DNA of 33,680 bases from the NCBI GenBank assembly GCA_012729815.1, contig JAAYCJ010000349.1, positions 1 to 33,680 on the forward strand, in the 5' to 3' direction. This document shows positions 16,349 through 24,824 of this stretch, in pieces. The notes under the pieces were generated by a model that saw only the letters and a program-made list of their open reading frames with translations, did no database searches and was not told where the DNA came from. The position numbers and the translations under genes were made by a program. This DNA is from Phycisphaerae bacterium. GTDB lineage: Bacteria > Planctomycetota > Phycisphaerae > JAAYCJ01. How positions within the stretch are numbered: the first letter of the stretch is position 1; each line of letters begins with the position of its first letter.

Positions 16349-17977
16349 CTATTGCGGCGGCCGCACGGGCTCAAGGCCGGCGCGGGTAACGCGGAAACGG
16401 TCCATCCGCATCAGGGACTCGAACGAATCGTAGTGGACGTAGAGGACAACGTCCGGCTCGACCTCGATCATCGCGCCCATCGCCCACAAAGCCGAGTCGA
16501 GCATGGTGCCCTGGTCCCAGGTGCGACCGTCGTCCCAACTGCAGTGGATGGTCAGACCCGGCAAACGGTGGGCGATCAGGATGGCGCCGGACGCGGTCCG
16601 CAGCATGTTCGGCGCGGCATAGCCCGCGAACGGACCGCGCAGGCACGGGCCCCAGGTGGTTCCGCCGTCAGCCGACCAGGTCTCCCACATCCACGGCGAA
16701 AAGACCGGCCGGATCAACGCCATAATCCGCCCGTCGGAAATCTGCACGCCGCAGATTTCGGTCAGATCGAGATTGCCTTCATACTTGTTGCCCTTCTCGT
16801 CGAAGCCGGGCGTATCGACGTTGACCAGCGGCGACCACGTGCGCCCGTCGTCGGTGGATCGGCAGGCGTAGCCCTGGCAGTGAAACGAACCCCACGTGTA
16901 AATGGTCATATCCTCAGCCATCGGCTTGAAGCCGCCGTAGAGGAACATGACCATCGACTCATCGGCGAGGTTCATGAAGATATGCGGTCCGGCATGCAGA
17001 CCGGTGGTCCGGACGGCGCTGGTATCCAGACCGAGCGGCTCGGGCGGCGACCACGTGCGGCCGTCGTCGGCCGACTCAGCAGTATAGAAGTCATCGCCTT
17101 TCTTGCTCAGATAGATCAGCCGGCCTCTGGGCGTCCGATGGAGACGAGGCATCTGCCATTCATCGTCTCCGACGCCGAACTTCAGTTCCTCCGGCTTCGA
17201 CCACGTCCAGCCGTTATCGTCTGAACGGGCGAGCAATGCGGTGCTCTTGCCCTGATACGGCTTCTCCTGGACCACGTAGTTGAGCAACAACTCGCCGCTT
17301 TCCAGCCGCAACAGGTCGTTGGGCTTCTGCCACAGGCCGTAGTCGCGATCGGGGCAAGGGTGGAACCAGTGTCGCGGCTGACGGACCGCGTTATTCCACG
17401 ACGGCGGGACCGGTTCGGCTTGGACCGTCACGTCGCGGATGCCGGAGTCGCCGAAGCTATAGACGCCGACGCAACCGGCGTCGGAATAGCTGTCGTCGCA
17501 GGCCTCGAAGTATCCGTTTTCGCCGACGCGAACGGCGATCCGATCGCCGCGCAGGGTCACCTCCGCGGGCAGCCAGAGGTTCTTGTTGCTCGGAACCCGG
17601 CGGACCATCTCCAGTTTGATGATCTGAAGATAGCCGGCCTCATCCATCTTCGAGAAAGCCACCCAGAAATGTTGGGCCCGGCTGGCTTGGCCGCAGTTAG
17701 GGAAGTGCAGCAGATAGAAATGCGAGGCGTCGGCCGCCCTCAGCACGACACCGGCATCGCTGTGGCCGGTCAGGCGAAACTCGAAGCGAACGCGGACGTC
17801 GCGGCAGGCCAGGTCGCGATTGAAGGCATAGTGCACGCCCTGCATGCCCTCAACGTCTTGGCGGCGGAGTTCCTCGGGCACCGCCAGCAGGCCGTTCTCA
17901 CCGTCGCGCCAACGGCCGTTGACAAAGTGCCAGTGTCCGCCGTCACCCATGTGCAAGCTTGTCGTCTCGACCGGCAT
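16349..17977 (-). CDS. LamG-like plus sialidase (BNR) protein, no signal peptide
   Basis: This 542-aa protein begins with a concanavalin/3-keto-disaccharide-hydrolase-like beta-sandwich (about 1-190; VRVRFEFRLTGHSDAGVVLR, GVYSFGDSGIRDV). A six-bladed sialidase-type propeller follows. Five Asp-boxes of the S-x-D-x-G-x-T-W type are visible: SDDNGWTW, SADDGRTW, STDDGRTW, SADGGTTW and SWDDGRTW. No secretion signal is present from the chosen ATG, which follows a GGAAAGGACA ribosome site; the longer frame would add 44 atypical residues. Cytoplasmic sialidase-fold proteins often act on transported sugars other than sialic acid. It is the eighth gene of the operon and the second of two sialidase-like genes in it. 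Confidence 0.8.
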   Translation of the reverse strand: MPVETTSLHMGDGGHWHFVNGRWRDGENGLLAVPEELRRQDVEGMQGVHYAFNRDLACRDVRVRFEFRLTGHSDAGVVLRAADASHFYLLHFPNCGQASRAQHFWVAFSKMDEAGYLQIIKLEMVRRVPSNKNLWLPAEVTLRGDRIAVRVGENGYFEACDDSYSDAGCVGVYSFGDSGIRDVTVQAEPVPPSWNNAVRQPRHWFHPCPDRDYGLWQKPNDLLRLESGELLLNYVVQEKPYQGKSTALLARSDDNGWTWSKPEELKFGVGDDEWQMPRLHRTPRGRLIYLSKKGDDFYTAESADDGRTWSPPEPLGLDTSAVRTTGLHAGPHIFMNLADESMVMFLYGGFKPMAEDMTIYTWGSFHCQGYACRSTDDGRTWSPLVNVDTPGFDEKGNKYEGNLDLTEICGVQISDGRIMALIRPVFSPWMWETWSADGGTTWGPCLRGPFAGYAAPNMLRTASGAILIAHRLPGLTIHCSWDDGRTWDQGTMLDSALWAMGAMIEVEPDVVLYVHYDSFESLMRMDRFRVTRAGLEPVRPPQ

Positions 17978-18015
17978 GGAGTGTCCTTTCCAGCAATGGG
18001 CCGGGCCTACAGAGG

Positions 18016-18828
18016 TCACATTCTCTCGTTTCCAACCCGTTCGATCCACTCGAAATAGCACCGGTTGGCGTCCCACGGCAGGTCCATCATGCACGTACCG
18101 CACATGCACATACCGGTGACCCGCTGCTCGCGGATGAGTTGCTCAGCCAGGTCCAGGTGGCGTTTCATCAGGTCGGCTGGGATGTGCTTGCCCGTCCCGA
18201 AATCGTAGACGTAGAGGCACAGCAGCACGGGCTTCCCGCCGCTCAGGTCGGCCAGGCGGTCGAGGGCGGCGGGCACGGTGTCGATCTGCTCGGCATGCCA
18301 GAGCGGCACCAACAGATGGGCGAAGAACGGCAGCAGACCCGGCAGTTCGGGCCGATCGAGGCTCATCGTGTAGATCGTCCCGCCCAAAGGCAGTTGCGGT
18401 TGCTCCACGGCATTGGCGAACTGGAGCCGGGTCAGATGCTCCGGCCGAACGCCCGCATCAATGCTGCCGGTGCTGAAGTCGTCGATGTGGAACGCCTCGA
18501 CCCGCGGATCGGCCAAAGCCAGTTGCTTGGTCGCCCGAAGCTTGGCCAGCGTGTCCTCCGGATCCAGTTCAAACGTCCCGCCGCTCCCCTTGTGAATGGA
18601 AGTCTTGCAGATAAACCGCTTGGCTGACGGGATCGAGTCGAGAGTGGCCCGGTCGATCGGCAGATGGCCGGCCACGATGACGTTGCGAATGCCCGTCCGC
18701 CGGACCGCCTCTTCGGTGGTCAGCGCGGACTTGCCAAACTGCAACTGTGCGTAGTCGCTGGCCTCCTGCAGTGCGTTGACCTTCATACCCCACAGCCAGA
18801 GCCGATCGAGCATCCTGTCCTGTGTCAT
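18016..18828 (-). CDS. Conserved-looking protein of unknown function, TIM-barrel-like
   Basis: I do not recognise the family of this 270-aa protein. It has alternating strands and helices compatible with a TIM barrel: IRNVIVAGHLP, VEAFHIDDFSTGS, a mid-protein IYTMSLDRPELPGLLPFFAHL and KPVLLCLYVYDFG. Its C-terminus has a Cys/Met-rich segment, MCMCGTCMMDLPW, that could bind a metal. There is no signal peptide or membrane segment. AAGGA lies nine bases before the ATG. It sits between the URO-D gene (47 bases away) and the LamG-sialidase gene (38 bases away) on the same strand. Planctomycete genomes often place such proteins beside sialidase-fold enzymes, which hints at sugar metabolism, but no reaction can be stated. 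Confidence 0.7.
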   Translation of the reverse strand: MTQDRMLDRLWLWGMKVNALQEASDYAQLQFGKSALTTEEAVRRTGIRNVIVAGHLPIDRATLDSIPSAKRFICKTSIHKGSGGTFELDPEDTLAKLRATKQLALADPRVEAFHIDDFSTGSIDAGVRPEHLTRLQFANAVEQPQLPLGGTIYTMSLDRPELPGLLPFFAHLLVPLWHAEQIDTVPAALDRLADLSGGKPVLLCLYVYDFGTGKHIPADLMKRHLDLAEQLIREQRVTGMCMCGTCMMDLPWDANRCYFEWIERVGNERM

Positions 18829-18875
18829 GGTTGTGATCCTTTTCGGAAAAGAAGACCGGCGGGTCCTGAACCGCC

Positions 18876-20084
18876 CTACATGGGACTCAGCATACGTCCG
18901 CTCTTGCGCATCTCCTCTACAACCGCCAGAAGGTTGTCTCTGGGATACGGTGGAAACGAGTCATTGGTGTCGCCGATCATGTGACGGTGGCCGCGAACCG
19001 CTCCAAGCACGTATCGGACCCGTTCGCGAATGCTCTGGAGATCGGAGTCGTAGAACAGGTTGACGTTGACGGCGCCGCGGGTCACGACCCTCTTTCCCAG
19101 CCGGGCCCGTGCCGCCGGCAGATCGTCAACGTCGCCGAGAGGACCGTGAGAGAGGCTTTCGAGCACGTCCACGTCCATGGCGTCATAGACGCCCATGTCG
19201 ATCAACCGGCCCATCCGCCCGCAGGTGTGAACCCACGTCCGCAGGCCCAGCTCGTGGGCCCGCTGGTGGTGCCGCTTGGCCTGAGGGATGAAGTATTTCC
19301 GATAGATCGCGGGCGAGTAGAGCTCCAAGCCGTTGATCGCGTGGAGCACAAAATCGGCCCCGGATTCCGCGGCCCAGCCGAGCACGGCGGCGTCCGCTTC
19401 GGCCTGAATCGCAAAGAGACGTTCGAACAACGAAACGTGATCCTCCAACAGGAAGAACGCTTCGGTCGAGGCCATGTAGAGGTTGCAGGTGAGCACGAAG
19501 GCGGGTACGCCGATGCTGACATACAACGGGACGTCCGGAGGCATCATGGCCGCCCGCTGGGCGAAGCGACGCTGGACCAGCGCCTTCGCCTCGGGATTCT
19601 CAAGAACGGTGCGGGCGGCGGATTCAATCAGACGGGCCATCGCCGGCAGATCGCGCTCGCCCTTGACCAGATGCTCCGACCAGAAGCCGGGCCGATCGGG
19701 CACGGTCAGAAAGGCGTCGGAAAGCTCGCCCTCCGGCGTCCTGACGGTGGTTCGCTTCCGGACCGACCCGTCGGCGTCGCTCTCCTCACGAACCTCGATC
19801 TCGATGTCCGGCATCAGGCCGGCCAGGTCCAGCGGCGTCAGGCCTCCCATCGCCCAGACAAAGTCAATCCCGGTCTCCGCGCGGCACCGCAGGATCATCT
19901 CCGGAGTGACCGGGGACTCGGAGGCCAACGAAAACGACGCCGACTGCCCGCGCCGCCGCACCTCAGTGCCGAAGTACGAAGCCGCGGTCGCACGCGGATC
20001 GAACAGCACCACCGGCGTCAGGTCCGGGTCGCCGTCGATCATCCATTCCAGTAGTGGTTTGCGTACGGTCACCGTTTTCCTCAC
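18876..20084 (-). CDS. URO-D superfamily methyltransferase-like protein
   Basis: This 402-aa protein belongs to the uroporphyrinogen-decarboxylase/corrinoid methyltransferase superfamily. Residues 286-288 form the H-T-C motif in WVHTCGRMG, the position of two zinc ligands in MtaA/MtbA-type enzymes. The third Cys expected near the C-terminus is not evident, and TRGAVNVNL stands there. FIPQAKRHHQRAHELG and VLHAINGLEL are also typical of the family. Its start overlaps the stop of the preceding unknown gene as ATGA. Because a QueG-like iron-sulfur protein lies in the same operon, methyl or small-group transfer chemistry is possible. No corrinoid-binding protein gene is present, however, so this remains inference. 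Confidence 0.72.
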   Translation of the reverse strand: MRKTVTVRKPLLEWMIDGDPDLTPVVLFDPRATAASYFGTEVRRRGQSASFSLASESPVTPEMILRCRAETGIDFVWAMGGLTPLDLAGLMPDIEIEVREESDADGSVRKRTTVRTPEGELSDAFLTVPDRPGFWSEHLVKGERDLPAMARLIESAARTVLENPEAKALVQRRFAQRAAMMPPDVPLYVSIGVPAFVLTCNLYMASTEAFFLLEDHVSLFERLFAIQAEADAAVLGWAAESGADFVLHAINGLELYSPAIYRKYFIPQAKRHHQRAHELGLRTWVHTCGRMGRLIDMGVYDAMDVDVLESLSHGPLGDVDDLPAARARLGKRVVTRGAVNVNLFYDSDLQSIRERVRYVLGAVRGHRHMIGDTNDSFPPYPRDNLLAVVEEMRKSGRMLSPM

Positions 20085-21118
20085 TCCGCTGTGATCGGCG
20101 CTTCGAGCAGCCGCCGGCGGAAACCGTCGTAGTCAGTACCTTTGGTCACGATGTAGAACGAGTCGTCATCAACATCCCGCCGAATGGCGTTCAGGATCGG
20201 CACTCTCAGCCGACTGCCGCTGATGAGGAGGCGCGGATCCTCGCCGATCCGGCACGGCCCGGCCACGTTGTGGATCTCGGCTGACAGACCGCGTAGGTCA
20301 ACCGTGGCATAGCACTGCGGATCTCTCAACCGGCACCAGGCACGGGCGTAAAGGGCGACCGACCGGCCATCGCCGCCTTCCCACAAGAACAGCCGCACGT
20401 CGTGATCGAGGGCCAGACGCTCTCTGAACGTCGCGCCGACAAGACACCGCGCCCCGCTGACCGACAGCTCGAAGACGTTCTCAGCCGGCCGACGCAGGCC
20501 CAGGTAAGGCACGGTCATGGCCTTCCAGGTCATCGCGCATTGCTCGAAACCCTCGCCGAAGGCCACCGCCTCGACGGTCGCGGGATCGTACCGCAGATCG
20601 GCGTCAACCATCGCGGCGGCGATGTCGCGGGCGAAGAGGCGACTGACGTAAAGAACCTTGAGAACCGAAGTCCTCCACGGTCCGCGCGTCCGGGACCGGG
20701 CCTGCCTGATCTCCTCGACCAGCTCGGCGTGAATCTCAGCGGGCACGCCGGCCAGCCACTCGGCTTTGCCTTCGAGTCGGTCGTCGTCCAGAAACCGGCC
20801 GATCGGATTGTCGAGATCGTCCCAGGCGGCGGGCGGGTTTCTGACCGCCACGTCGGAAACCACGACGCACCGCCGTCCGAGCACCCGCGCCGCGTGATCC
20901 TCAATATCGACCATCGCCGGAGAGCTGCCGATGGGAAACAAGATCAAAACTTCATCCGCGCCCATCGAGTCCATATACGCCTTCTGAGCCTGGTTGCAGC
21001 GCCGCTCCCGCCCCAGACACGCCAGCCAGAGGCCCTCATCCTCGCCCGCGGGAACCCGGTCGCCGTGCGCCGCCCAGCAGGCGGGATGGAACATCAGGTT
21101 GATCTTGTTGATTCGCAT
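20081..21118 (-). CDS. Protein of unknown function in the ten-gene operon
   Basis: The family of this 345-aa soluble protein is not recognised. It begins MRINKINLMFHPACWAAHG and has a segment DEVLILFPIGSSPAMVDIED that could form a Rossmann-like or hydrolase strand-turn-helix. The middle is rich in Arg/Glu helices, and the C-terminal half is probably beta-rich (VFELSVSGARCLVGA, YATVDLRGLSAEIHNVAGPC). It contains ten or so cysteines without a clear cluster motif. The ATG at 21118 follows the sialidase stop by seven bases; the longer frame from 21151 would overlap that gene. The 3' end overlaps the URO-D start by four bases, so the two proteins are probably made in fixed ratio. Confidence 0.7.
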   Translation of the reverse strand: MRINKINLMFHPACWAAHGDRVPAGEDEGLWLACLGRERRCNQAQKAYMDSMGADEVLILFPIGSSPAMVDIEDHAARVLGRRCVVVSDVAVRNPPAAWDDLDNPIGRFLDDDRLEGKAEWLAGVPAEIHAELVEEIRQARSRTRGPWRTSVLKVLYVSRLFARDIAAAMVDADLRYDPATVEAVAFGEGFEQCAMTWKAMTVPYLGLRRPAENVFELSVSGARCLVGATFRERLALDHDVRLFLWEGGDGRSVALYARAWCRLRDPQCYATVDLRGLSAEIHNVAGPCRIGEDPRLLISGSRLRVPILNAIRRDVDDDSFYIVTKGTDYDGFRRRLLEAPITAE

Positions 21119-21125
21119 GGGAGAC

Positions 21126-22331
21126 TCACGCCAGCTCGCGCGTATTGACAATCCCCACCTCGATGTCTTCCTTATTGACCGAGTAGGTCACCAGCAGCTT
21201 CTCGCCGTCGCAGAAGCAATTGGGGTAGTGATAGCCGTCTTCCTTGTGTCGGCCGTTGATCCGACGCGTGGTCGGACCCTCGACCAGCGTGTATTGGCGG
21301 GTGAACTTGCGGCCATCGTCACTCAGGGCGATCCAGAGGGCCATGCGGTCCAACAGCCGCTCGTGGTTGTTGCCGACGATGTAGAACCGCCCGTCCGACA
21401 GCCGTCCGGCGAACGCGCGGGAAAACGAGTTCGGGAAGTCCGTGCGGACCAGGTCGCTCCAGGTCTCGCCGCCGTCGTCACTCCACGTGATCGCCAAGTA
21501 CCCGGAAATGCTAGAGTCCCGCTGGTACATCCAGATCCGCCCGTCGTCGGTCTGGTACCAGGTGCCCTGCTCGGGCAAAACGCCCTCATCGGAAATGGCG
21601 ATATCCACCACGCGCGGCGGATCGAACGGTCGCGACGGGTCGTCCCAGATCAGGACCATGCCGTGATGGTCGTAGAGGTCGAAGCCGCAGCACATCAGCT
21701 TGCCGTCGCGGGTTGGCCGCGGCCCTTCAAAAAGGTAGACGTTGGGACAGATGTTCTCGTAGTGCGTCCACGTCTTCAGGTCCGCCGTCTCATAGACGTC
21801 CAGCCGGATGTGCTGATCCTTCAACGTGCTCATGCCCGGCGGAGCCGTCTCACGCTCAAAATCCTTGGCCACGCAGACGTAGTTGTAAAGTTTGTCACTG
21901 GACGCGTAAAGCCCGGCGTTGTTCCGCACGAGCCTGCTGGCCACCGGCGTCGGAACAACCACGCCGTGAGGCGACCAGGTCGTGCCGTCCGCCGACGAGG
22001 CAAAGTGTATCTCCTGGCCGACGTAGTCCTCATGCAGAAACCCATTGGACCAGGACGTAACGTACCGGTCGCCGAATTTCGTGACGGCCTGGTGATGGCT
22101 GTAGGCCCAGGTTTTCTCGTCGCCGCGGTAGACCATCGACCGCCGGAACGGCACGTGCGGAAACTCGCCCCAGCCGTCGGGAATCACCGGATGCCAGTCG
22201 GTCAAAACGGGATACCCGGAGGCGATCGCAGCCACCTTCATGCGGTAATTCTGCATCCGCTTGGCCAGATCGCCGTCGACCACCCGCGCCACACGAAACG
22301 TATCCATCGCCATCGGCTGATTTGGGCTCAT
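21126..22331 (-). CDS. Sialidase-like (BNR/Asp-box) propeller protein
   Basis: The 401-aa protein has the repeated pattern of exo-sialidase-like propellers. The Asp-box motifs are SDDGGETWSD and SDDGRKFT, plus a weaker SSADGTTWSP. Each lies after a strand such as YLAITW, ALWIAL or EIHFA. No signal peptide is seen, so it is probably cytoplasmic. AGGAG is present 11 bases before the ATG. It starts 37 bases after the M20 gene and ends seven bases before the next gene. Catalytic residues of true sialidases (Arg triad, Tyr, Asp) cannot be assigned by eye, so activity on sialic acid should not be assumed. A role as glycosidase or sugar-binding propeller is plausible. Confidence 0.72.
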   Translation of the reverse strand: MSPNQPMAMDTFRVARVVDGDLAKRMQNYRMKVAAIASGYPVLTDWHPVIPDGWGEFPHVPFRRSMVYRGDEKTWAYSHHQAVTKFGDRYVTSWSNGFLHEDYVGQEIHFASSADGTTWSPHGVVVPTPVASRLVRNNAGLYASSDKLYNYVCVAKDFERETAPPGMSTLKDQHIRLDVYETADLKTWTHYENICPNVYLFEGPRPTRDGKLMCCGFDLYDHHGMVLIWDDPSRPFDPPRVVDIAISDEGVLPEQGTWYQTDDGRIWMYQRDSSISGYLAITWSDDGGETWSDLVRTDFPNSFSRAFAGRLSDGRFYIVGNNHERLLDRMALWIALSDDGRKFTRQYTLVEGPTTRRINGRHKEDGYHYPNCFCDGEKLLVTYSVNKEDIEVGIVNTRELA

Positions 22332-22368
22332 CTCGTCTGTTGCTCCTGTGAAAGGTGAAGTCTTGAGG

Positions 22369-23649
22369 CTAAAGGTCCTTGATTAACGTGGCCAGTGTGG
22401 CGGTCAGGTCCAGCACGTCCCGAATGCTGACCCACTCGTCAACGCCGTGTAGGTTGCCGCCTCGCGGCCCGAAAAGCACGCTCGGCATCCGGCCGATCTC
22501 ACCGTAGACCCCCAAGTCGCAGGAAAAGGGCGCACCGGAAACGACGGCCGATCCGCGAACCGCCTCAGCCGCCCGAGCGACGGCGGCGATGGCCGGATCG
22601 TCGCGCGAGGTCTCCCACGGACGAACAGAGTGGTACGTCTTCTCCAGAGCCAGATCAAACGGCTCCAAAGCCGGTTCAGTCTTCCGCTTGCCTTCCCAAT
22701 ACGCTTGGAACTCGGGATAGAAATGCTCTTCGGTCATACCCGGGTGACACCAGACGATCCACGAAACGCTGACCTCGCGCGGCGTGCCCATCTGGACCGT
22801 CTGTCCGCCGGCCCCGTTCTCGATCCGCCAGGCAAGCACGTTGAGTTCCTTGCCCGGACCATCGAACAGTTCATGCCGGTTCCTTTGTCGCCAGTGCGTT
22901 TGAAACTCGTACAGAAGCTCCACCGCCCTCGCTGCGCCCACCAGCGGATTGGCAATGGCATCGCCGGTATACGGCATGCCGCCCTTTCCGGTCAGCCGCA
23001 GATCGCCCAGAAACGCCCCGAAACATGCTGGGCAAACCTCCATCCCCGTCGGCTCGGTCACCACCGCCAGGTCGGCGTTATACCCCTTCAAACGAGCCGC
23101 CAGAGTGCCATTACCGCTGGCATACTCCTCATCCACCACGCTCTCGAAAAGCACGTCGCCGCGAGGCGCGAAACCCAATTCGCGAAGCACCCGCACCGCC
23201 CAGAACGCCGCCGCCAAGCCGCCCTTCATGTCGGCGCTCCCGCGGCCGTAGAGCCGCCCGTCCCGGACCACCGGCTCGTACGGCGGACAGACCGTCCACT
23301 CCGCTGGGTCCGACGGGGCCACGTCGCTGTGCCCGCTCAGCAGGATCGAGCGGCCGCCGCCCACGCCCCTCCACCGCGCCGCCAGGTTTTTTCTTCCACG
23401 GCTGTAGTCACGCCCGGCCAGCCAGAACGGATGCTCAGCCGCGCCGGCCATCTCCTGCGGCGAAAACAGATCGACCTCCAAACCAAGCGCGCGGCACTGC
23501 TCGGCCAGGTGAAGCTGGACGTCAGCTTCATCGCCGTCGGGCGGACGATTCTCGCTGGCGAACCGCACCAGGGCTTTAGTCCACTCGACGATGGCGCCGG
23601 CACGGTCGTCGACCGCCTCCTTGATCCGCTCGGCCGTCAGCTCGCTCAC
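22369..23649 (-). CDS. M20 family metallohydrolase (ArgE/DapE type)
   Basis: This 426-aa protein contains the complete M20 active site: H107 and D109 in GHSDVAPSD, bridging D140 in GSADMKGG, general base E174 with E175 in VVDEEYASG, E199 in VVTEPTG and H401 in GGNLHGVDE. It should therefore be an active di-zinc aminoacylase, deacetylase or dipeptidase. The dimerisation domain sits between about 205 and 320. The start is GTG at 23649, inside a GTGA overlap with the M24 gene. A longer frame from 23814 adds 55 atypical Arg-rich residues and is rejected. Coupling to a creatinase-like M24 protein suggests sequential hydrolysis of one amide or N-carbamoyl substrate. Confidence 0.88.
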   Translation of the reverse strand: MSELTAERIKEAVDDRAGAIVEWTKALVRFASENRPPDGDEADVQLHLAEQCRALGLEVDLFSPQEMAGAAEHPFWLAGRDYSRGRKNLAARWRGVGGGRSILLSGHSDVAPSDPAEWTVCPPYEPVVRDGRLYGRGSADMKGGLAAAFWAVRVLRELGFAPRGDVLFESVVDEEYASGNGTLAARLKGYNADLAVVTEPTGMEVCPACFGAFLGDLRLTGKGGMPYTGDAIANPLVGAARAVELLYEFQTHWRQRNRHELFDGPGKELNVLAWRIENGAGGQTVQMGTPREVSVSWIVWCHPGMTEEHFYPEFQAYWEGKRKTEPALEPFDLALEKTYHSVRPWETSRDDPAIAAVARAAEAVRGSAVVSGAPFSCDLGVYGEIGRMPSVLFGPRGGNLHGVDEWVSIRDVLDLTATLATLIKDL

Positions 23650-24812
23650 AGGACGATCACCTCCCGCCGCCAACTTGTCAACTCGCGCACGCCGTCCTCG
23701 ATGACGAGCAAGCCGTCCTCGTAGCGCAAGCCCTGCTGCCCGTCGCTCAGCCAGATGTCCACGTTGAACAGCATGCCCGGCTGGATGGCGAAATCCGCCT
23801 GCCGGGCCAGCCACAACCCTTCGACCTCCGAACTGCCGGTGCCGTGAGCCGGACCGTAAAGGGTGAACTCCTCATAGCCGTAGCGGGCGAGAATATCGTG
23901 GTAGCCCTGGAACACGTCAGCCGCCCGTACGCCCGGACGGATCGTCGCAATCGCGTACTCCATCGCCTCCAGCCCGACTTCCATCAGCTTGCGCGCGGAC
24001 TTCGGCGGTTCGCCGATCGAGAACGGCCGGCACATGTTGCCGCAGTAGCCCATGTACTTGGCCCCGAATGTGAACTGAACGAGCTCGTTCTCCTGAATCC
24101 GGCGATTCGTGGACCGGGCCAGGCTCAGCCGCGTGTTCGGGCCCGAGCAGGCCCACGCCGGATAACTCGCCCCTTCCGCCCCGGAAAGAACCATCTTCGC
24201 CCGCGCCGCAGCCTCAAGTTCCCACTCCCGCCGGCCGGGCTTCGCCTCAGCCATCGCCGCCTTCATCGCCTCCTCGGTGATGCGGTATGCCTCGACGATG
24301 TAGGGCACTTCGGCCGCCGATTTGATCGACTGCACCCGCCACAGCAGTTTGTCCGCCTCGACGTACTCAGCCTGCGGAGCGCCGCTCTTGAGATCCTCCA
24401 GCAGAACCGCTGGGAAGATGTTCCAGTTGGCCACGCCAACACGTTTCGGCGTCCTGCCGCAAACCCTGGGCAGAATCGTCTTGAAGCTCTCGCCTTCGAC
24501 CTGCGGCACCCATTCGGGCGGCGAGCTCTCGACCAGCAGCGGGTTGACCACGATCCGCTCGACCTTCGAAAACGACTTGGCGAACTCCAGCGACTCCGGC
24601 CCGCCGGTAACCAGCGCCGCCTCGCCTTCAGCGGGAACGATCACCGCTGCGAAATCGAAAAAAGGCCAGAAACCCGCCAGATACCGACTCGTCGCCGATT
24701 CGCATTCGCTGCTGTAGCCAACCAGCACGTCGAGCCCTTCCGCCCGCAGTTCCTCCTGCACCCGCGCAATCCGCCGCTGATACTCTGCCCTGCCCAACTC
24801 ATCCAACCGCAT
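23646..24812 (-). CDS. M24 pita-bread fold hydrolase, creatinase-like, metal ligands altered
   Basis: The 388-aa protein has the two-domain aminopeptidase P/creatinase layout: an N-terminal domain of about 155 residues and a C-terminal pita-bread domain. At the metal site the usual two Asp are replaced, T248 in VQFTFGAKY and N259 in YCGNMCR, with the normal 11-residue spacing kept. The His is present (H323 in GPAHGTG), the first Glu is D352 (FNVDIW) and the last is E365 (RYEDGLLV). Loss of the Asp ligands points to a metal-independent creatinase-type C-N hydrolase, not a proline peptidase. AAGGAGG at the regulator stop gives an excellent ribosome site. It is the second gene of the operon, coupled by four bases to the M20 gene. 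Confidence 0.82.
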   Translation of the reverse strand: MRLDELGRAEYQRRIARVQEELRAEGLDVLVGYSSECESATSRYLAGFWPFFDFAAVIVPAEGEAALVTGGPESLEFAKSFSKVERIVVNPLLVESSPPEWVPQVEGESFKTILPRVCGRTPKRVGVANWNIFPAVLLEDLKSGAPQAEYVEADKLLWRVQSIKSAAEVPYIVEAYRITEEAMKAAMAEAKPGRREWELEAAARAKMVLSGAEGASYPAWACSGPNTRLSLARSTNRRIQENELVQFTFGAKYMGYCGNMCRPFSIGEPPKSARKLMEVGLEAMEYAIATIRPGVRAADVFQGYHDILARYGYEEFTLYGPAHGTGSSEVEGLWLARQADFAIQPGMLFNVDIWLSDGQQGLRYEDGLLVIEDGVRELTSWRREVIVL

Positions 24813-24824
24813 ACAGGAACCTCC

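Noticed and set aside
22369-23814. Longer start for the M20 gene
   Set aside because: The added 55 residues are low-complexity Arg/Ala-rich and overlap the M24 gene; GTG at 23649 with a GTGA overlap fits better.
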